Source: Methylobacterium sp. Leaf104 (GTDB lineage Bacteria; Pseudomonadota; Alphaproteobacteria; Rhizobiales; Beijerinckiaceae). Taken from it: DNA of 36,023 nt. The stretch is from assembly GCF_001422885.1 (NCBI RefSeq), contig NZ_LMMZ01000013.1, positions 1-36,023 of the forward strand, written 5' to 3'. The position numbers were made by a program, and so were the translations under genes. The notes beneath the pieces were generated by a model. That model searched no databases and was not told the origin of the DNA. It worked only from the letters and a program-made list of their open reading frames with translations. Shown piece by piece: positions 16,333-27,200 of this stretch (position 1 is its first letter; every line of letters begins with the position of its first letter).

Positions 16333-19300
16333 ATGAGCCCTGCCGATCCGGTGATGTCCTCCCCCCGCCCCTTCGGCGCGTTCCTGGACCCGCGGAGCGC
16401 GCCGGCGACCCTGCGTCGGCGCCTGACCGCGGAGACGCGCGCGCCCGAGCCGGACCGGGTCGCGGCCTGCCTCGACGCGGTGTCGACGACGCCCGAGGCC
16501 GCGGCGGAGACCGCGTGCCTCGTGCACCATCTCGTCGGACGCCTGCGCGCCGAGGGGCCGGGCGGCGGGGTCCAGGACCTGCTGCGGGAATACGCCCTGT
16601 CGACCCACGAGGGCGTGGCGCTGATGTGCCTCGCCGAGGCGCTGCTGCGTATCCCGGACGCGGAGACCCGCGACGCCCTGATCCGCGACAAGATCGGGCA
16701 CGGGGACTGGGCCGCCCATCTCGGGCACAGCCCCTCGCTCTTCGTCAACGCGGCCACCTGGGGGCTCGTGATCACCGGGCGCCTCGCGGTCTCCGCGGAC
16801 GCGGCCGGCCTGTCCGGCAGCCTGACCCGCCTCGTCGCCCGGGGCGGCGAGCCGCTGGTCCGCGCGGGCGTGCACCAGGCCATGCGGCTGATGGGGGGTC
16901 GGTACGTCTGCGGCGAGACCATCGGGCAGGCCCTGCGCCAGGCCCGCCGCCAGGAGGCGCGCGGCTTCACCCATTCCTTCGACATGCTCGGCGAGGCGGC
17001 GATGGACGCGGCCGATGCGGCGCGCTACGCGGCCGACTACACGCACGCCATCCACACCATCGGGGCGGCCTCGGCCGGGCGCGGGCCGTTCGCCGGCCCC
17101 GGCATCTCGATCAAGCTCTCGGCCCTGCATCCGCGCTACGTCCGCGCCCAGCGCGACCGGGTGATGACCGAGCTGCTCCCCCGCGTCGCCGCCCTGGCCC
17201 GCCTCGCCCGCCGCTCCGACATCGGCCTCAACATCGACGCGGAGGAGGCCGACCGCCTCGACCTCTCCCTCGACATCCTGGAGGCCCTCTGCGCCGATCC
17301 GGCCCTCGGCGGCTGGGACGGCCTCGGCTTCGTGGTGCAGGCCTACCAGAAGCGGGCGCTGACGCTGATCGCGGTCCTCGTCGACCTCGCCCGCCGCTCC
17401 GGGCGCCGCCTCATGGTCCGCCTCGTCAAGGGCGCCTACTGGGACAGCGAGATCAAGCGCGCGCAGGTGGCGGGCCTGGAGGACTTCCCCGTCTTCACCC
17501 GCAAGGTCCACACCGACCTGTCGTACCGCGCCTGCGCGGAGCGGATGCTCGCCGCGCCCGACGCGCTCTTCCCGCAATTCGCCACCCACAACGCCCAGAC
17601 CGTGGCCGCCCTCCACACCCTGGCGGGACCCGACTTCCAGATCGGGCGCTACGAGTTCCAGTGCCTGCACGGCATGGGCGAGGCGCTCTACGACGCGGTG
17701 GTGGGGCCGGGCGGGCTCGACCGACCCTGCCGGATCTACGCACCGGTGGGGACCCACGCGACGCTGCTGGCCTATCTCGTGCGCCGCCTCCTCGAGAACG
17801 GCGCCAATTCCTCCTTCGTCAACCGGGTCACCGATGCGCGCGTGGCCGTGGCCGACCTCGCCGCCGACCCGGTCGCGCTGGTGCGGGCCGCGCAGCCGCT
17901 CGGCGCCCCCCATCCGGCGATCCGCAGGCCCCGCGACCTCTTCCCCGACCGGCCGGCGGCGCCCGGCCTCGACCTCGCCGACGAGCAGGACCTCGCCGAC
18001 CTCGCGGGCAGCCTGGCAGCGGAGGGCGCGCAGCTCTGGCGGGCGGTGCCGATGCTGGCCGAGGCCGAGCGCACCGGGCCGGCCCGCGACCTCCGCAACC
18101 CGGCCGACCGGCGGGACCGCGTCGGCACCGTGGTCGAGGCCGGGCCGGATCTCGCGGCGGAGGCCCTGGCGCAGGCCGGGGCCGGGACGGCCGCCTGGGC
18201 CGCGCTGCCGGGCGCGGCACGGGAAGCGATCCTGGTGCGGGCGGCCGCGGCGCTGCGCGCGCGCCGGCCCGCGCTGATCGGCCTCCTCGTCCGCGAGGCC
18301 GGCAAGTCGGCCGCCAACGCGCTGGCCGAGGTGCGGGAGGCGGAGGACTTCCTGCGCTACTATGCCGGGCAGGCCCGGGACTTCGCCCCCGACACCCACC
18401 GGCCCCTCGGGACCGTCGCCTGCATCAGCCCCTGGAACTTCCCGCTGGCGATCTTCACCGGCCAGGTGGCGGCGGCGCTCGCCGCCGGCAACGGGGTCCT
18501 GGCCAAGCCCGCCGAGGAGACCCCGCTGGTCGCCGCCGAGGCGGTGCGGATCCTGCGCGCGGCCGGGGTGCCGGCCGGCGCCCTCCAGCTCCTGCCCGGC
18601 GGCGGCGAGACCGGGGCCGCCCTCGTCGCCGATCCGCGCGTGAACGGGGTCCTGTTCACCGGCTCCAGCGCGGTGGCGGCGGGCATCCGGGCCGCCCTCG
18701 CGGGACGCCTGAACCCGGATGGCCACCCCGTGCCCCTGGTGGCCGAGACCGGGGGCCTCAACGCCCTCGTGGCCGATTCCTCGGCGCTTCCCGAGCAGGT
18801 CGTGGCCGACACCCTGGTCTCGGCCTTCGATTCCGCCGGCCAGCGCTGCTCGGCCCTGCGCCTGCTGGCGCTGCAGGAGGACATCGCCGACCGGACCCTG
18901 GCCATGCTGAAGGGGGCGCTCGCCGAGTGCCGGGTCGGCAACCCGGACCGGCTGGCCACCGATATCGGGCCGGTGATCGGCGCCGAGGCCCGCGACGCCA
19001 TCGAGGCCCACGTCGCCGCGATGCGCGCCGCCGGATACCCCGTGCACCGGGCGCCCCTGCCGGATGCCTGCGACCGGGGCCACTTCGTCGCCCCGACCGT
19101 GATCGAGATCCCGTCCGTCGCCGCGCTCACGCGCGAGGTCTTCGGCCCGGTGCTGCACGTGGTGCGCTTCGAGCGCGCGGCGTTCGACGCGACGATCGCG
19201 GCCGTCAACGCCACCGGCTACGGCCTGACCTTCGGGGTCCAGAGCCGCCTCGACGCGGCGATCGCCCGGGCCTGCGCCGCGAGCGAGGCGGGCAACCTCT

Positions 19301-20010
19301 ACGTCAACCGCAACCTCGTGGGCGCCGTCGTCGGGGTGCAGCCCTTCGGCGGGCACGGCCTCTCCGGCACCGGCCCCAAGGCGGGCGGTCCGCTGATCCT
19401 GCGGCGCCTCCTGTCCGCCGCCCCGGCCGGAACCGGCCTGGCCCCCGGGCCGCCCGCTCCGGCGGCCCGGGCCTGGGTCCGGTGGCTGCGCGAGCAGGGC
19501 CGGCACCGGGAGGCCGAGGCCGCCGCGGCGCTGATCGCCCAAAGCCCCGTGGGCGGCGAGCGCCTGCTGCCGGGACCGGTGGGCGAGGAGAACCGCTACG
19601 GCCTGCATCCGCGCGGCACGATCCTGTGCCGGGCGGAGACCGGGCCGGGCCTCGCGGCCCAGGTCGGCGCGGCGCTGGCCACCGGCAACCGCGTCGTTCT
19701 CGGCCCCTCCGGGCCGGCCGAGGCGCTCCTCGCCGCCCTGCCCCGCGATCTGCGCGCCGTCATCGGCGCCGCCGATCCGGAGACCGAGGCGGATGCGGTC
19801 CTGTGGGAAGGCGGGTCCGAGGCCCTGACGGCCTTCGCCTTGGCCCTGGCCGCCCGCCCCGGGCCCCTCGTGGCGATCCACCGGCCTCGCCCCGATCCGG
19901 CCGCCGGCACCGCGGCCTATCCGGTCGAGGGGCTGGTCCGCGAGCGCGTGGTCAGCCACAACACGGCGGCCGCCGGCGGCAATGCCAGCCTGATGGCCCT
20001 GGAGGATTGA
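16333..20010 (+). CDS. putA: Bifunctional proline dehydrogenase / delta-1-pyrroline-5-carboxylate dehydrogenase
   Basis: The 1225-residue enzyme oxidises proline to glutamate with FAD and NAD at the inner membrane face, feeding electrons to quinone. The proline dehydrogenase barrel (about 150-460) has ISIKLSALHPRY, LMVRLVKGAYWD, FATHNAQT and the RRLLENGANSSFVN end. The aldehyde dehydrogenase part (about 530-980) has Glu805 in ETGGLNA and the catalytic Cys839 in GQRCSALR. A C-terminal ALDH-superfamily domain (about 1010-1225) ends in the conserved VSHNTAAAGGNASLMALED. The N-terminal ribbon-helix-helix of E. coli PutA is absent, so this is a non-repressor, long form. The ATG at 16333 is chosen; 16354 is possible. 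A structured leader precedes it, which may replace PutA self-repression. Confidence 0.96.
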   Translation: MSPADPVMSSPRPFGAFLDPRSAPATLRRRLTAETRAPEPDRVAACLDAVSTTPEAAAETACLVHHLVGRLRAEGPGGGVQDLLREYALSTHEGVALMCLAEALLRIPDAETRDALIRDKIGHGDWAAHLGHSPSLFVNAATWGLVITGRLAVSADAAGLSGSLTRLVARGGEPLVRAGVHQAMRLMGGRYVCGETIGQALRQARRQEARGFTHSFDMLGEAAMDAADAARYAADYTHAIHTIGAASAGRGPFAGPGISIKLSALHPRYVRAQRDRVMTELLPRVAALARLARRSDIGLNIDAEEADRLDLSLDILEALCADPALGGWDGLGFVVQAYQKRALTLIAVLVDLARRSGRRLMVRLVKGAYWDSEIKRAQVAGLEDFPVFTRKVHTDLSYRACAERMLAAPDALFPQFATHNAQTVAALHTLAGPDFQIGRYEFQCLHGMGEALYDAVVGPGGLDRPCRIYAPVGTHATLLAYLVRRLLENGANSSFVNRVTDARVAVADLAADPVALVRAAQPLGAPHPAIRRPRDLFPDRPAAPGLDLADEQDLADLAGSLAAEGAQLWRAVPMLAEAERTGPARDLRNPADRRDRVGTVVEAGPDLAAEALAQAGAGTAAWAALPGAAREAILVRAAAALRARRPALIGLLVREAGKSAANALAEVREAEDFLRYYAGQARDFAPDTHRPLGTVACISPWNFPLAIFTGQVAAALAAGNGVLAKPAEETPLVAAEAVRILRAAGVPAGALQLLPGGGETGAALVADPRVNGVLFTGSSAVAAGIRAALAGRLNPDGHPVPLVAETGGLNALVADSSALPEQVVADTLVSAFDSAGQRCSALRLLALQEDIADRTLAMLKGALAECRVGNPDRLATDIGPVIGAEARDAIEAHVAAMRAAGYPVHRAPLPDACDRGHFVAPTVIEIPSVAALTREVFGPVLHVVRFERAAFDATIAAVNATGYGLTFGVQSRLDAAIARACAASEAGNLYVNRNLVGAVVGVQPFGGHGLSGTGPKAGGPLILRRLLSAAPAGTGLAPGPPAPAARAWVRWLREQGRHREAEAAAALIAQSPVGGERLLPGPVGEENRYGLHPRGTILCRAETGPGLAAQVGAALATGNRVVLGPSGPAEALLAALPRDLRAVIGAADPETEADAVLWEGGSEALTAFALALAARPGPLVAIHRPRPDPAAGTAAYPVEGLVRERVVSHNTAAAGGNASLMALED

Positions 20011-20165
20011 GGCCCGCCCGCGCGGCCGCGGCCGGAACCCTTTGATCCGCGAGGTCCTGGGGTCGGGAGTGAGCGCCCAGGTTGCAATCGGGCGCCAAAC
20101 CCGCGACCCTGGCCGCCCGCGTCCCCACCCCGGAAGCCTCCCGAGGCCCCTCGCCCCCGCAGAGT

Positions 20166-21416
20166 ATGTCCGCGTTCACCTTCATCCATGCCGCCGACCT
20201 GCATCTCGGCAGCCCGCTCAGCGGCCTCGCCCTCAAGGACCCCGACATCGCCCGGCGCTTCGCCTCGGCCGGGCGCCGGGCCTTCGAGGATCTCGTCACC
20301 CTGGCGATCGAGCGGGGCGCCGCCTTCCTGATCGTGGCCGGCGACGTCTATGACGGCGACTGGTCCGACAACACGATCGGGCTGTTCTTCGCCCGCCAGG
20401 TCGCCCGCCTCGACCGGGCCGGAATCCCGGTCATCCTGGTGCGCGGCAACCACGACGCCGAGAGCGTCATCACCCGCTCGATCACCCTGCCGGATTCCGT
20501 GCGCAGCTTCCCGACGACCCGGGCCGAGACCCACCGCCTCGAGTCCCTCAAGGTGGCGCTGCACGGGCGCAGCTTTCCCAACCGGGCGGTGGAGGAGAAC
20601 TACGCCCTCACCTATCCGGCCGCCCTGCCGGGCTGGTTCAACATCGGCATCCTGCACACCTCCTGCACCGGCCACGCGGCGCACGCCACCTACGCCCCCT
20701 GCTCGGTGGCGGACCTGGCGGGGCGGGGCTACGCCTACTGGGCGCTGGGCCACGTGCACGAATATGCCGAGCTCGCCCGCGACCCCTGGATCGTGTTCCC
20801 GGGCAACCTCCAGGGGCGCAGCATCCGCGAATCGGGGGCCAAGGGCGCCGTCGCCGTGTCCGTCGCCGACGGACGGGTGCAGGGCGTCGAGCGCCTCATC
20901 GTCGACCAGGCCCGCTTCCATGCCCTCGACGTCGATCTCGCCGGCGTGGCCGACGAGCGCGCGGCGGTCGCCGCCGTGGAGGCGGCCCTGCGCCCCCTCG
21001 CGGAGGCCGCAGCGGCGCGCCTCATCGCCGTGCGGGTGCGCCTGCGGGGGGAGACCCCGGCCCATGACCGCCTGGCGGCCGACCGCGACGGGCTCACCGC
21101 CGAGATCCAGGCCGCGGCCCACCGCATCCACGAGGACATCTGGCTGGAGCGCCTGAAGATCGAGACCGCCCGTCCGCGCCGGCCCGTCGCCGAGGCCCGC
21201 CCCGAGGCCTTCGCGGCCATCGACCCCGCCACCCTGCTGGCGGCGGTGGACCACGAGCCGGAATTCCGCGCCCGTGCCCGGGCGGCCCTCGCCGAGATCG
21301 CCGCCAGGATGCCGGCCGGCCTCGCCGCCGAGGACGACCTCGCCGCCGACCTCGACGCCCTCTGCGCGGAGGCCGAGGCGGTGATCCTGGGACGCCTCTC
21401 CGGGCGGACCTGCTAG
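20166..21416 (+). CDS. yhaO: Metallophosphoesterase nuclease, SbcD/YhaO family
   Basis: The 416-residue protein has the five motifs of the calcineurin-like Mre11/SbcD group: DLHLG (11-15), GDVYD (59-63), RGNHD (93-97), LHTS (163-166) and GHVHEY (195-200). The N-terminus and the C-terminal helical half (after about 250, Ala/Glu-rich) look like YhaO rather than SbcD. It is expected to be a Mn-dependent DNA nuclease subunit that works with an SMC-like ATPase; the matching YhaN-like gene is 2.8 kb downstream, after the M48 protease gene. ATG at 20166 chosen since MSAFTFIHAAD places motif I at the start; no strong ribosome site is visible. Confidence 0.9.
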   Translation: MSAFTFIHAADLHLGSPLSGLALKDPDIARRFASAGRRAFEDLVTLAIERGAAFLIVAGDVYDGDWSDNTIGLFFARQVARLDRAGIPVILVRGNHDAESVITRSITLPDSVRSFPTTRAETHRLESLKVALHGRSFPNRAVEENYALTYPAALPGWFNIGILHTSCTGHAAHATYAPCSVADLAGRGYAYWALGHVHEYAELARDPWIVFPGNLQGRSIRESGAKGAVAVSVADGRVQGVERLIVDQARFHALDVDLAGVADERAAVAAVEAALRPLAEAAAARLIAVRVRLRGETPAHDRLAADRDGLTAEIQAAAHRIHEDIWLERLKIETARPRRPVAEARPEAFAAIDPATLLAAVDHEPEFRARARAALAEIAARMPAGLAAEDDLAADLDALCAEAEAVILGRLSGRTC

Positions 21417-21456
21417 AACCCGGCCCGAACCCGCCGGCCCCCGAGATCCCGCACCG

Positions 21457-21473
21457 AGGAGGTTTGTCCGATT
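21457..21473 (+). promoter_or_regulatory. Perfect Shine-Dalgarno with an in-frame ATT
   Basis: AGGAGG at 21457-21462 is followed after 8 nt by ATT (21471-21473), in frame with the M48 peptidase. A TTG at 21464 is out of frame and too close. ATT starts are rare (infC is the classic case), so this could be a genuine unusual start or a TTG/ATG altered in this strain. Confidence 0.4.
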
Positions 21474-21539
21474 TCCAGCTCGTCTCTCTCGCGCCCGCCC
21501 CTGCGCCTGCGCGCCCTCGCGAGCCTCGTCGCCGCGACG

Positions 21540-24146
21540 GTGCTGCTGCCGCTCGCTTTCGTGCTGCTCGGGCTCTGGGAGGGGCGCCGGGCCGAAGACG
21601 ACCGGGCCGCCTTCGCGGCCGAGCAGGCGCGCCTGTCCGCGATCGTCGCGGATCTCGCCGCGCGGACGCCGCGGGACGGGCGCGTCGATTTCCGCCTGCA
21701 GTTCCGCCAGGGCGGCCAAGTCTACGGCGGACCCCTCGCCCTCGACAAGGCGCGCACGGCCGAGGACCAGGCCGCGACCCTGACCACGCTGATGGACTGG
21801 CGCCGCCTGTTGCCCCCCGTCGTGGTGGCGGGGGGCGGGCTCGCCGCGCTCCTCTCGGTCCTGGTGCTGCTGGCCGGTGCCGCGCTCGGCTGGGTGGGCC
21901 GCGGCTCGCGCGACGCCCTGGTGGGCGGCTTCTCCCTGGTGCGGCGCCTGCTGCCGGCGACCCTCGCGCTCCAGATCCTGGCGGCGGCCGCCGCGACCGT
22001 CACCGCCGTGATCTTCGAGGCGGGGCTCCTGGCGCAATCCGGCGTGAGCGGCCATGGGATGAAGCTCCTGGGCATCGCCGCGGTCGCCGTGGGGGCGATC
22101 CTGTGGGCCGCCGGCCGCACGGTCCTGGGCCTGCGCCGGGCGCTGGCCGCCTTCGAGCCCGACCCGCTGCCGATCTTCGGCCGCCGCGTCTCGCCGGCCG
22201 AGGCGCCCGGGCTGTGGCGCCTCACCGAGGGCCTCGCCGAACGCCTCGGCGCCCTCAGGCCGGAGGCCGTCGTGGTCGGCCTCACCGGCGGCTTCTTCGT
22301 CAGCGCCGGCCCGGCCGTCCTCGAACCCGGCGGCGAGCGCCTGACCGGCCGGATCCTCTACCTGCCCCTGCCCTACCTCGCGCTGATGCGGGGCGACGAG
22401 GTCGCGGCGATCATCGGCCACGAGCTCGCCCACTATGCCGGCGGCGACACCGCCTACAGCCAGCGCTTCCTGCCGATCTATGCCGGTGTCGGGCGCTCCC
22501 TCGACGCCGTGGCGGCGGGCCACCAGGGCTCGCTCGGGCTGCTCGGTCCGTCCCTGCGCCTCGGCCTGTTCGTGATGGAGCGCTTCCACCTCGCCGTGCG
22601 CCACTGGAGCCGGACCCGGGAATTCGCGGCCGACGCGGCCGGCGCGGGACTCACCACGCCGGAGGCCGCCGCCCGCGCGCTGCTGCGCACCGGGGCCGTC
22701 CAGCCGCGCATCGCCGAGGCCCTGGACGCGGCGGCCGAGACGCCCGGCGGGGCGCCCGCCGACCTCGTGGCCGCCGCCCTCGACCGCGCCGTCGCCCGAG
22801 GCCTCGACGATCCGGGCCTGCACCTGGAGGCGGAGCAGGCCCACCCCACCGACACCCATCCGCCGACCCGCGAGCGCGTGGCCGCCCTCGGCGTCGCCCT
22901 CGACCCGGACCTCCTGGCGCGGGCCGCCGCCACGCCGCCGCCCCACGCCCTCGGGCAGCTCGGCGGCTACTTCGCCGATCCGGCCGGGCTCTGCCGGGGC
23001 GCGACGGCGGATTTCCTCGGGGCGGTCCGGGACCACGAGGTGGCGGTGCGGGCCCACCTGGAGGCGACGGCGGAGTCCGTCGACGAGGCGGACTGGGTGC
23101 TGCGCGACAACAGCCGTCCCGGCGCCATCGTCCTGCTGGCGGCCGGCGGCCTGTTCGCCGTCGCGGCCCTGGGACTGGCCGCCTTCGGCTTCCCCGGCCT
23201 CGCGACCGGGCAGGCCGGCCTCGTGGCCGGGGTGACGCTCGCCCTCGGCGCCCTCCTGGGCGCGCTCGGCGCCTACGCCCTGTGGCGGGGGGAGCGGACC
23301 ACCCTGATCCTGCGCCCCGAGGGGCTCGCCGTGCCCGGCCTCGACCGCACGATCGCCTGGGGCGAGATCGCCGACCTCGACATGACGGTGAATCGGACCG
23401 GCCTCGTCACCCGCCTGCTGCTGTCCCCGCAGACGCCATTCCCCGGGCGCGTGCCGGGCGGGCGCGGCCTGACCCTCGACCCGAAGCGCCGGATCGTCAC
23501 GATCGCCCTCGGCCTGCCCCGCCGGATGACGCCGCAGGACTTCGCCGACGCGATCGGCCGCTACCGGGCCATGGCGGAGGCGCGGCGGCTCCTGGCCGAG
23601 GCCGATGCCGGACCCGCCGACCGGCGCCCGCCCGTCGCGCCCGCTCCCACGGCTGCCCCCGTTCCCCCCTCCCTGCCGTCCCCCGCCCTGGGCTGGATGA
23701 ACGCGTTCTGGGTCCTGTTCGGGGTCGCGTGCCTCGGGGCCATCCTGGTGGCCTGCGCGGTCTACACCGCGCCGGTGGTGGCCTCCGACTGGCAGGTCCG
23801 CGCGAGCGCACAGCCCGTTCCCGGCGCCAGGGTGCGCGACGGCTCCTGCAGCGCCAAGCTCGTCCTCCACATCTGCGATGCGACGCTCAGCCTGCCCGCG
23901 CCCGGCGGCGCGGTGACGCGGCGGGTGAACTACGTGTTCGCCGGGCTGCAGGCCGGCGAGGTCCGCCTCGCGGTCCTGGCCGACCCGGCGCGACCGGACC
24001 TCGTCACCACCGATCTCGGCCTCGACCGGCTCTGGAACCGGACGGTCACCCTCCTGGTCATCGCGCTCCTGATCGTGGCCTGCATCGGCGGGGCGATCGC
24101 GTCCCTGGTCCGCAGCCGGCGTGAATCCCGGCCGGCCGCCGGGTGA
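21540..24146 (+). CDS. Membrane-bound M48 family metallopeptidase
   Basis: The protein (868 residues from the GTG at 21540) has about four transmembrane helices before a zinc protease domain with HELAH at 294-298 and the third ligand Glu361 in EFAADAAG. It has two further helix pairs around 530-600 and at the C-terminus, with a PH-like beta segment (TLILRPEGLAVPGL) between. M48 enzymes such as HtpX cleave misfolded membrane proteins. The start is uncertain: the same frame continues upstream with a basic n-region (SLSRPPLRLRALASL) that fits the first helix, back to an ATT at 21471 placed 8 nt after a perfect AGGAGG (21457-21462). No ATG, GTG or TTG lies between. It sits between the yhaO-like and yhaN-like genes on the same strand. 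Confidence 0.85.
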   Translation: MLLPLAFVLLGLWEGRRAEDDRAAFAAEQARLSAIVADLAARTPRDGRVDFRLQFRQGGQVYGGPLALDKARTAEDQAATLTTLMDWRRLLPPVVVAGGGLAALLSVLVLLAGAALGWVGRGSRDALVGGFSLVRRLLPATLALQILAAAAATVTAVIFEAGLLAQSGVSGHGMKLLGIAAVAVGAILWAAGRTVLGLRRALAAFEPDPLPIFGRRVSPAEAPGLWRLTEGLAERLGALRPEAVVVGLTGGFFVSAGPAVLEPGGERLTGRILYLPLPYLALMRGDEVAAIIGHELAHYAGGDTAYSQRFLPIYAGVGRSLDAVAAGHQGSLGLLGPSLRLGLFVMERFHLAVRHWSRTREFAADAAGAGLTTPEAAARALLRTGAVQPRIAEALDAAAETPGGAPADLVAAALDRAVARGLDDPGLHLEAEQAHPTDTHPPTRERVAALGVALDPDLLARAAATPPPHALGQLGGYFADPAGLCRGATADFLGAVRDHEVAVRAHLEATAESVDEADWVLRDNSRPGAIVLLAAGGLFAVAALGLAAFGFPGLATGQAGLVAGVTLALGALLGALGAYALWRGERTTLILRPEGLAVPGLDRTIAWGEIADLDMTVNRTGLVTRLLLSPQTPFPGRVPGGRGLTLDPKRRIVTIALGLPRRMTPQDFADAIGRYRAMAEARRLLAEADAGPADRRPPVAPAPTAAPVPPSLPSPALGWMNAFWVLFGVACLGAILVACAVYTAPVVASDWQVRASAQPVPGARVRDGSCSAKLVLHICDATLSLPAPGGAVTRRVNYVFAGLQAGEVRLAVLADPARPDLVTTDLGLDRLWNRTVTLLVIALLIVACIGGAIASLVRSRRESRPAAG

Positions 24147-24178
24147 CGCCGCGCCGGTCCGTCCCGGCGCTTGCGGAT

Positions 24179-24194
24179 GGTCCCGGCCGGGACC
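24179..24194. repeat. Perfect 16-bp palindrome before the yhaN-like gene
   Basis: GGTCCCGG followed directly by its reverse complement CCGGGACC, 46 bp before the ATG at 24241 and 32 bp after the M48 gene. No T-run follows, so a terminator is unlikely; a dimeric repressor operator is possible. Confidence 0.4.
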
Positions 24195-24240
24195 AAACGT
24201 CGGACCACGACTTCCAGACCCGCACCTCCGCAAGGTTCCG

Positions 24241-27200
24241 ATGCGTCTCCTCTCCCTCGCCCTCGAACGCTACGGCCCCTTCACGGGCCGCACCGTCACG
24301 TTCCGCGAGGATGCGCGCCTGCACGTGGTGCTGGGGGCCAACGAGGCCGGCAAGAGCTCGGCGCTGAGCGCCGTCACCGACCTCCTGTTCGGCATCGAGA
24401 CGCGCACCCGCTACGACTTCCTCCACGACATGCCGCAGATGCGGATCGGCGCCGAGATCCGCGCCGCCGACGGGCGCCGCCTCGGCTTCCGGCGGCGCAA
24501 GGGCAACCGGAACACCCTCGTGGACGCCGCCGACGGCCCCCTGCCCGAGGACGCCCTGGCGCCCTTCCTCGGCGGCCTCTCCCGCGAGGTGTTCTGCCGC
24601 GCCTTCGGCCTCGATGCCCGCGCCCTGCGGGCGGGGGCGGCCGAGATGATGGATGCCGAGGGCGAGGTCGGCGCCAGCCTGTTCGCGGCGGCCTCGGGCC
24701 TGCGCGGCTACAGCGGCCTCCAGGCCGAGCTGGAGGGCGAGGCCGCCGACATCTTCATGCCGCGCGCCGCCCAGAGCCGGACCTTCTACCAGGCGCTTGG
24801 CCGCTACGACGAGGCCCGCAAGGCGATCCGCGCCGGGGAGTTGCGGGCGGGCGACTGGCGCGACCTCAACGGCGAGATCGAGGCGGCCGGGGCGGCGCTG
24901 GCCGCCCTCAAGGCGGAGCGCGGGCGCATCGCCGCCGAGCAGGCCCGGCTCACCCGCCTGCGCCGGGTCGGCCCCCTCCTCCAGGCCATCGATGCGGCCG
25001 CCGCCCGCGCCGAGGCCGAGCCCGACCTGATCGCGGTGCCGGAGGCCTGGATCGACCGCCTCGGCCAAGCCCTGGCGGCGTTGCGGACGACGGCGGAGGC
25101 CGCGGCCCGCACCCAGGCCGCCGCGGCGGAAGCGGCCCTGGTGCTCGAGCAGGTGCCGGTGGACGAGGGCGTGCTCGCCCGGGCCGACGAGATCCTGGAG
25201 GCGTTCCGCGGCACCGACCGCTTCGACAAGGGCGGCATCGACCTGCCCCGCATCCAGGGCGAGGCCGACGCCTTCGCGCGCGAGCTCGCCCAGCTCGCGG
25301 CGCGGATCGGCCTGCCCGATGCCGAGGCCCTGCGCGCGCGCCAGCCCTCCGACGCGGCCCGGGCTCGCATCGAGGGCCTGATCCGCGCCGGCCGCGAGGG
25401 CGCCGCCACGATCGCCCGCCTGCGCCAGGACCGCGCCGCCCGCCAGGCCGAGCGGGACCGCCTCGCCGCCGCCATGGACGAGGCGGGCGCCCTCGCCGAT
25501 CCGGCGCCCCTGCGGGCGGACCTCAAGGCCTTCGCAGGCCTGCGGCGCGACCTCGATCGGCGCGACGACCTCGACGCCGCCCTCACCCGCGAGGCGGCCT
25601 CGATCCGCGCCCAGGCCGGCCGCCTCAGCCCGCCGATCCTGGACCTCGACGCCTACACCGCCGGGCGCCCGCCCTCGGCCGAGGCGGTGGCGCGCTACCG
25701 CCGCACCCTGGACGGGGCCTTGCGCGAGCGCGACCGGGCCGCCGACCGGCTGGCGGCGGCCCGGTCGGCCGTGGCCCGGCGCCGGGCCCGCCTGGAGGCC
25801 CGGGCCGCCGGGCGGCCGATCCCGAGCCTGGCCGACCTCCTCGACCTGCGCGCCCGCCGCGACGCCCTCCTGGCCGACCTGCCCGGGGGCGCTCCCGACG
25901 CCCTCGCCCGCTTCGGGGCGGCTCTGGCCGCCGCCGACCGGGCGGCGGACGACCTCGTGAGCGACGCGGCCCGTGTTGCCGAACAGGGCGCCGACACCCG
26001 CAGCCTCGCGGCCGAGCAGGCCGAGGCCGCCGCGGCGGACGAGGCCCTCGCCGCCTGCGAAACCCGGCTGGCCGAGGGCGCCGCGGCCTGGCGCGCGGCC
26101 TGGGCGCCCTGCGGGATCGACCCCGCCGCCCCGGCCGAGATGGCCGCCTGGCTCACCGAGGTCGAGACCCTGCAGGATGCCGCGCAGGGGCTGGAGACCA
26201 CCCGGCTGGAGCAGGCCCGCATGGCCGCGCGGGCCGAGGCCTGCCGGGCGCCCCTGGCCGATCTCAGCCGCCGGGCGGGCCTGCCCGACCTCGCCGGGCT
26301 CGATCTCGGCCGGATGCTCGCCCGCCTCGAGGACCGGGTCGCCGAGCTCGCCCTGCGCTGGGAGACGGTGCGCGAGGCCAAGACCCGTGCCGAGACCGCC
26401 GCCGAGCAGATTGCCCGCACGGAGGCGGCCCTCGCCGAGGCCCTGGCCCGCGAGGCCGCCTGGCGCGGCGCCTGGGAGGCCGCCATCGCCGATCTCGGCC
26501 TGATGGGCGCAGCCTCGACGGACGAGGCGGAGGCGGCGCTGGCCGCCTGGCGGGCCGTGCCCGCGGCCCTGTCCGAGCGCGACAACCGCCTCGGCCGCGT
26601 CAACGGCATCGCTCGCGATATCGAGGTCTATCGCGGGGCGGTGGCGCGCCTGACCGGGGCGGTGGCGCCCGACCTCGCCGCCCTGCCCCCCACCGCCGCC
26701 ATGAAGGCGCTGCACACCCGCCTGCAGAACGCCCTCAAGGGCGAGTCCCGCCGGGCCGAGCTGGCGCGCCAGCGCGACGCGGCCGAGGCGGCCCGGGCGC
26801 AGGCGGCCCGGGCGGCACAGGCCGCGGGCGCCGACCTCGCCGCCCTCATGGGCGAGGGGGCGGCGGCGCTTCCCGCCGGCACCGACCCGGAGACGCTCCA
26901 TGCGCGCCTCACCGCGCGCCGGGCCTGCCAGGCCGAGCTCGCCGAGCGCCGGGCCGAGCTCGCCCGGGCCGCCGACGGCCTCGCCGAGGCCGACCTCCGG
27001 GCGGACCTCGCCGCGCTCACCGGCGACGACATCGAGGGCCGGCTCGCCAATCTCGCGGCGGAGGAGGAGGACCTCGACCAGCGGGGCAAGCTCGCCTTCG
27101 CCGACCGCGACCGGCACGAGCGCCGCCGCGCCGAGCTCGAGGGCGGCATCGGCGCCGAGCTGGCGCTGGCCCAGCGCAAGGCGGCGGAGGCCGAACTCCA

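Noticed and set aside
19917..24233. Very long minus-strand open frame (over 1400 residues)
   Set aside because: Low-complexity Gly/Arg/Pro/Glu composition; it is the high-GC shadow of putA, yhaO and the M48 gene. The same applies to the long minus frames under yhaN, topoisomerase and opgH.
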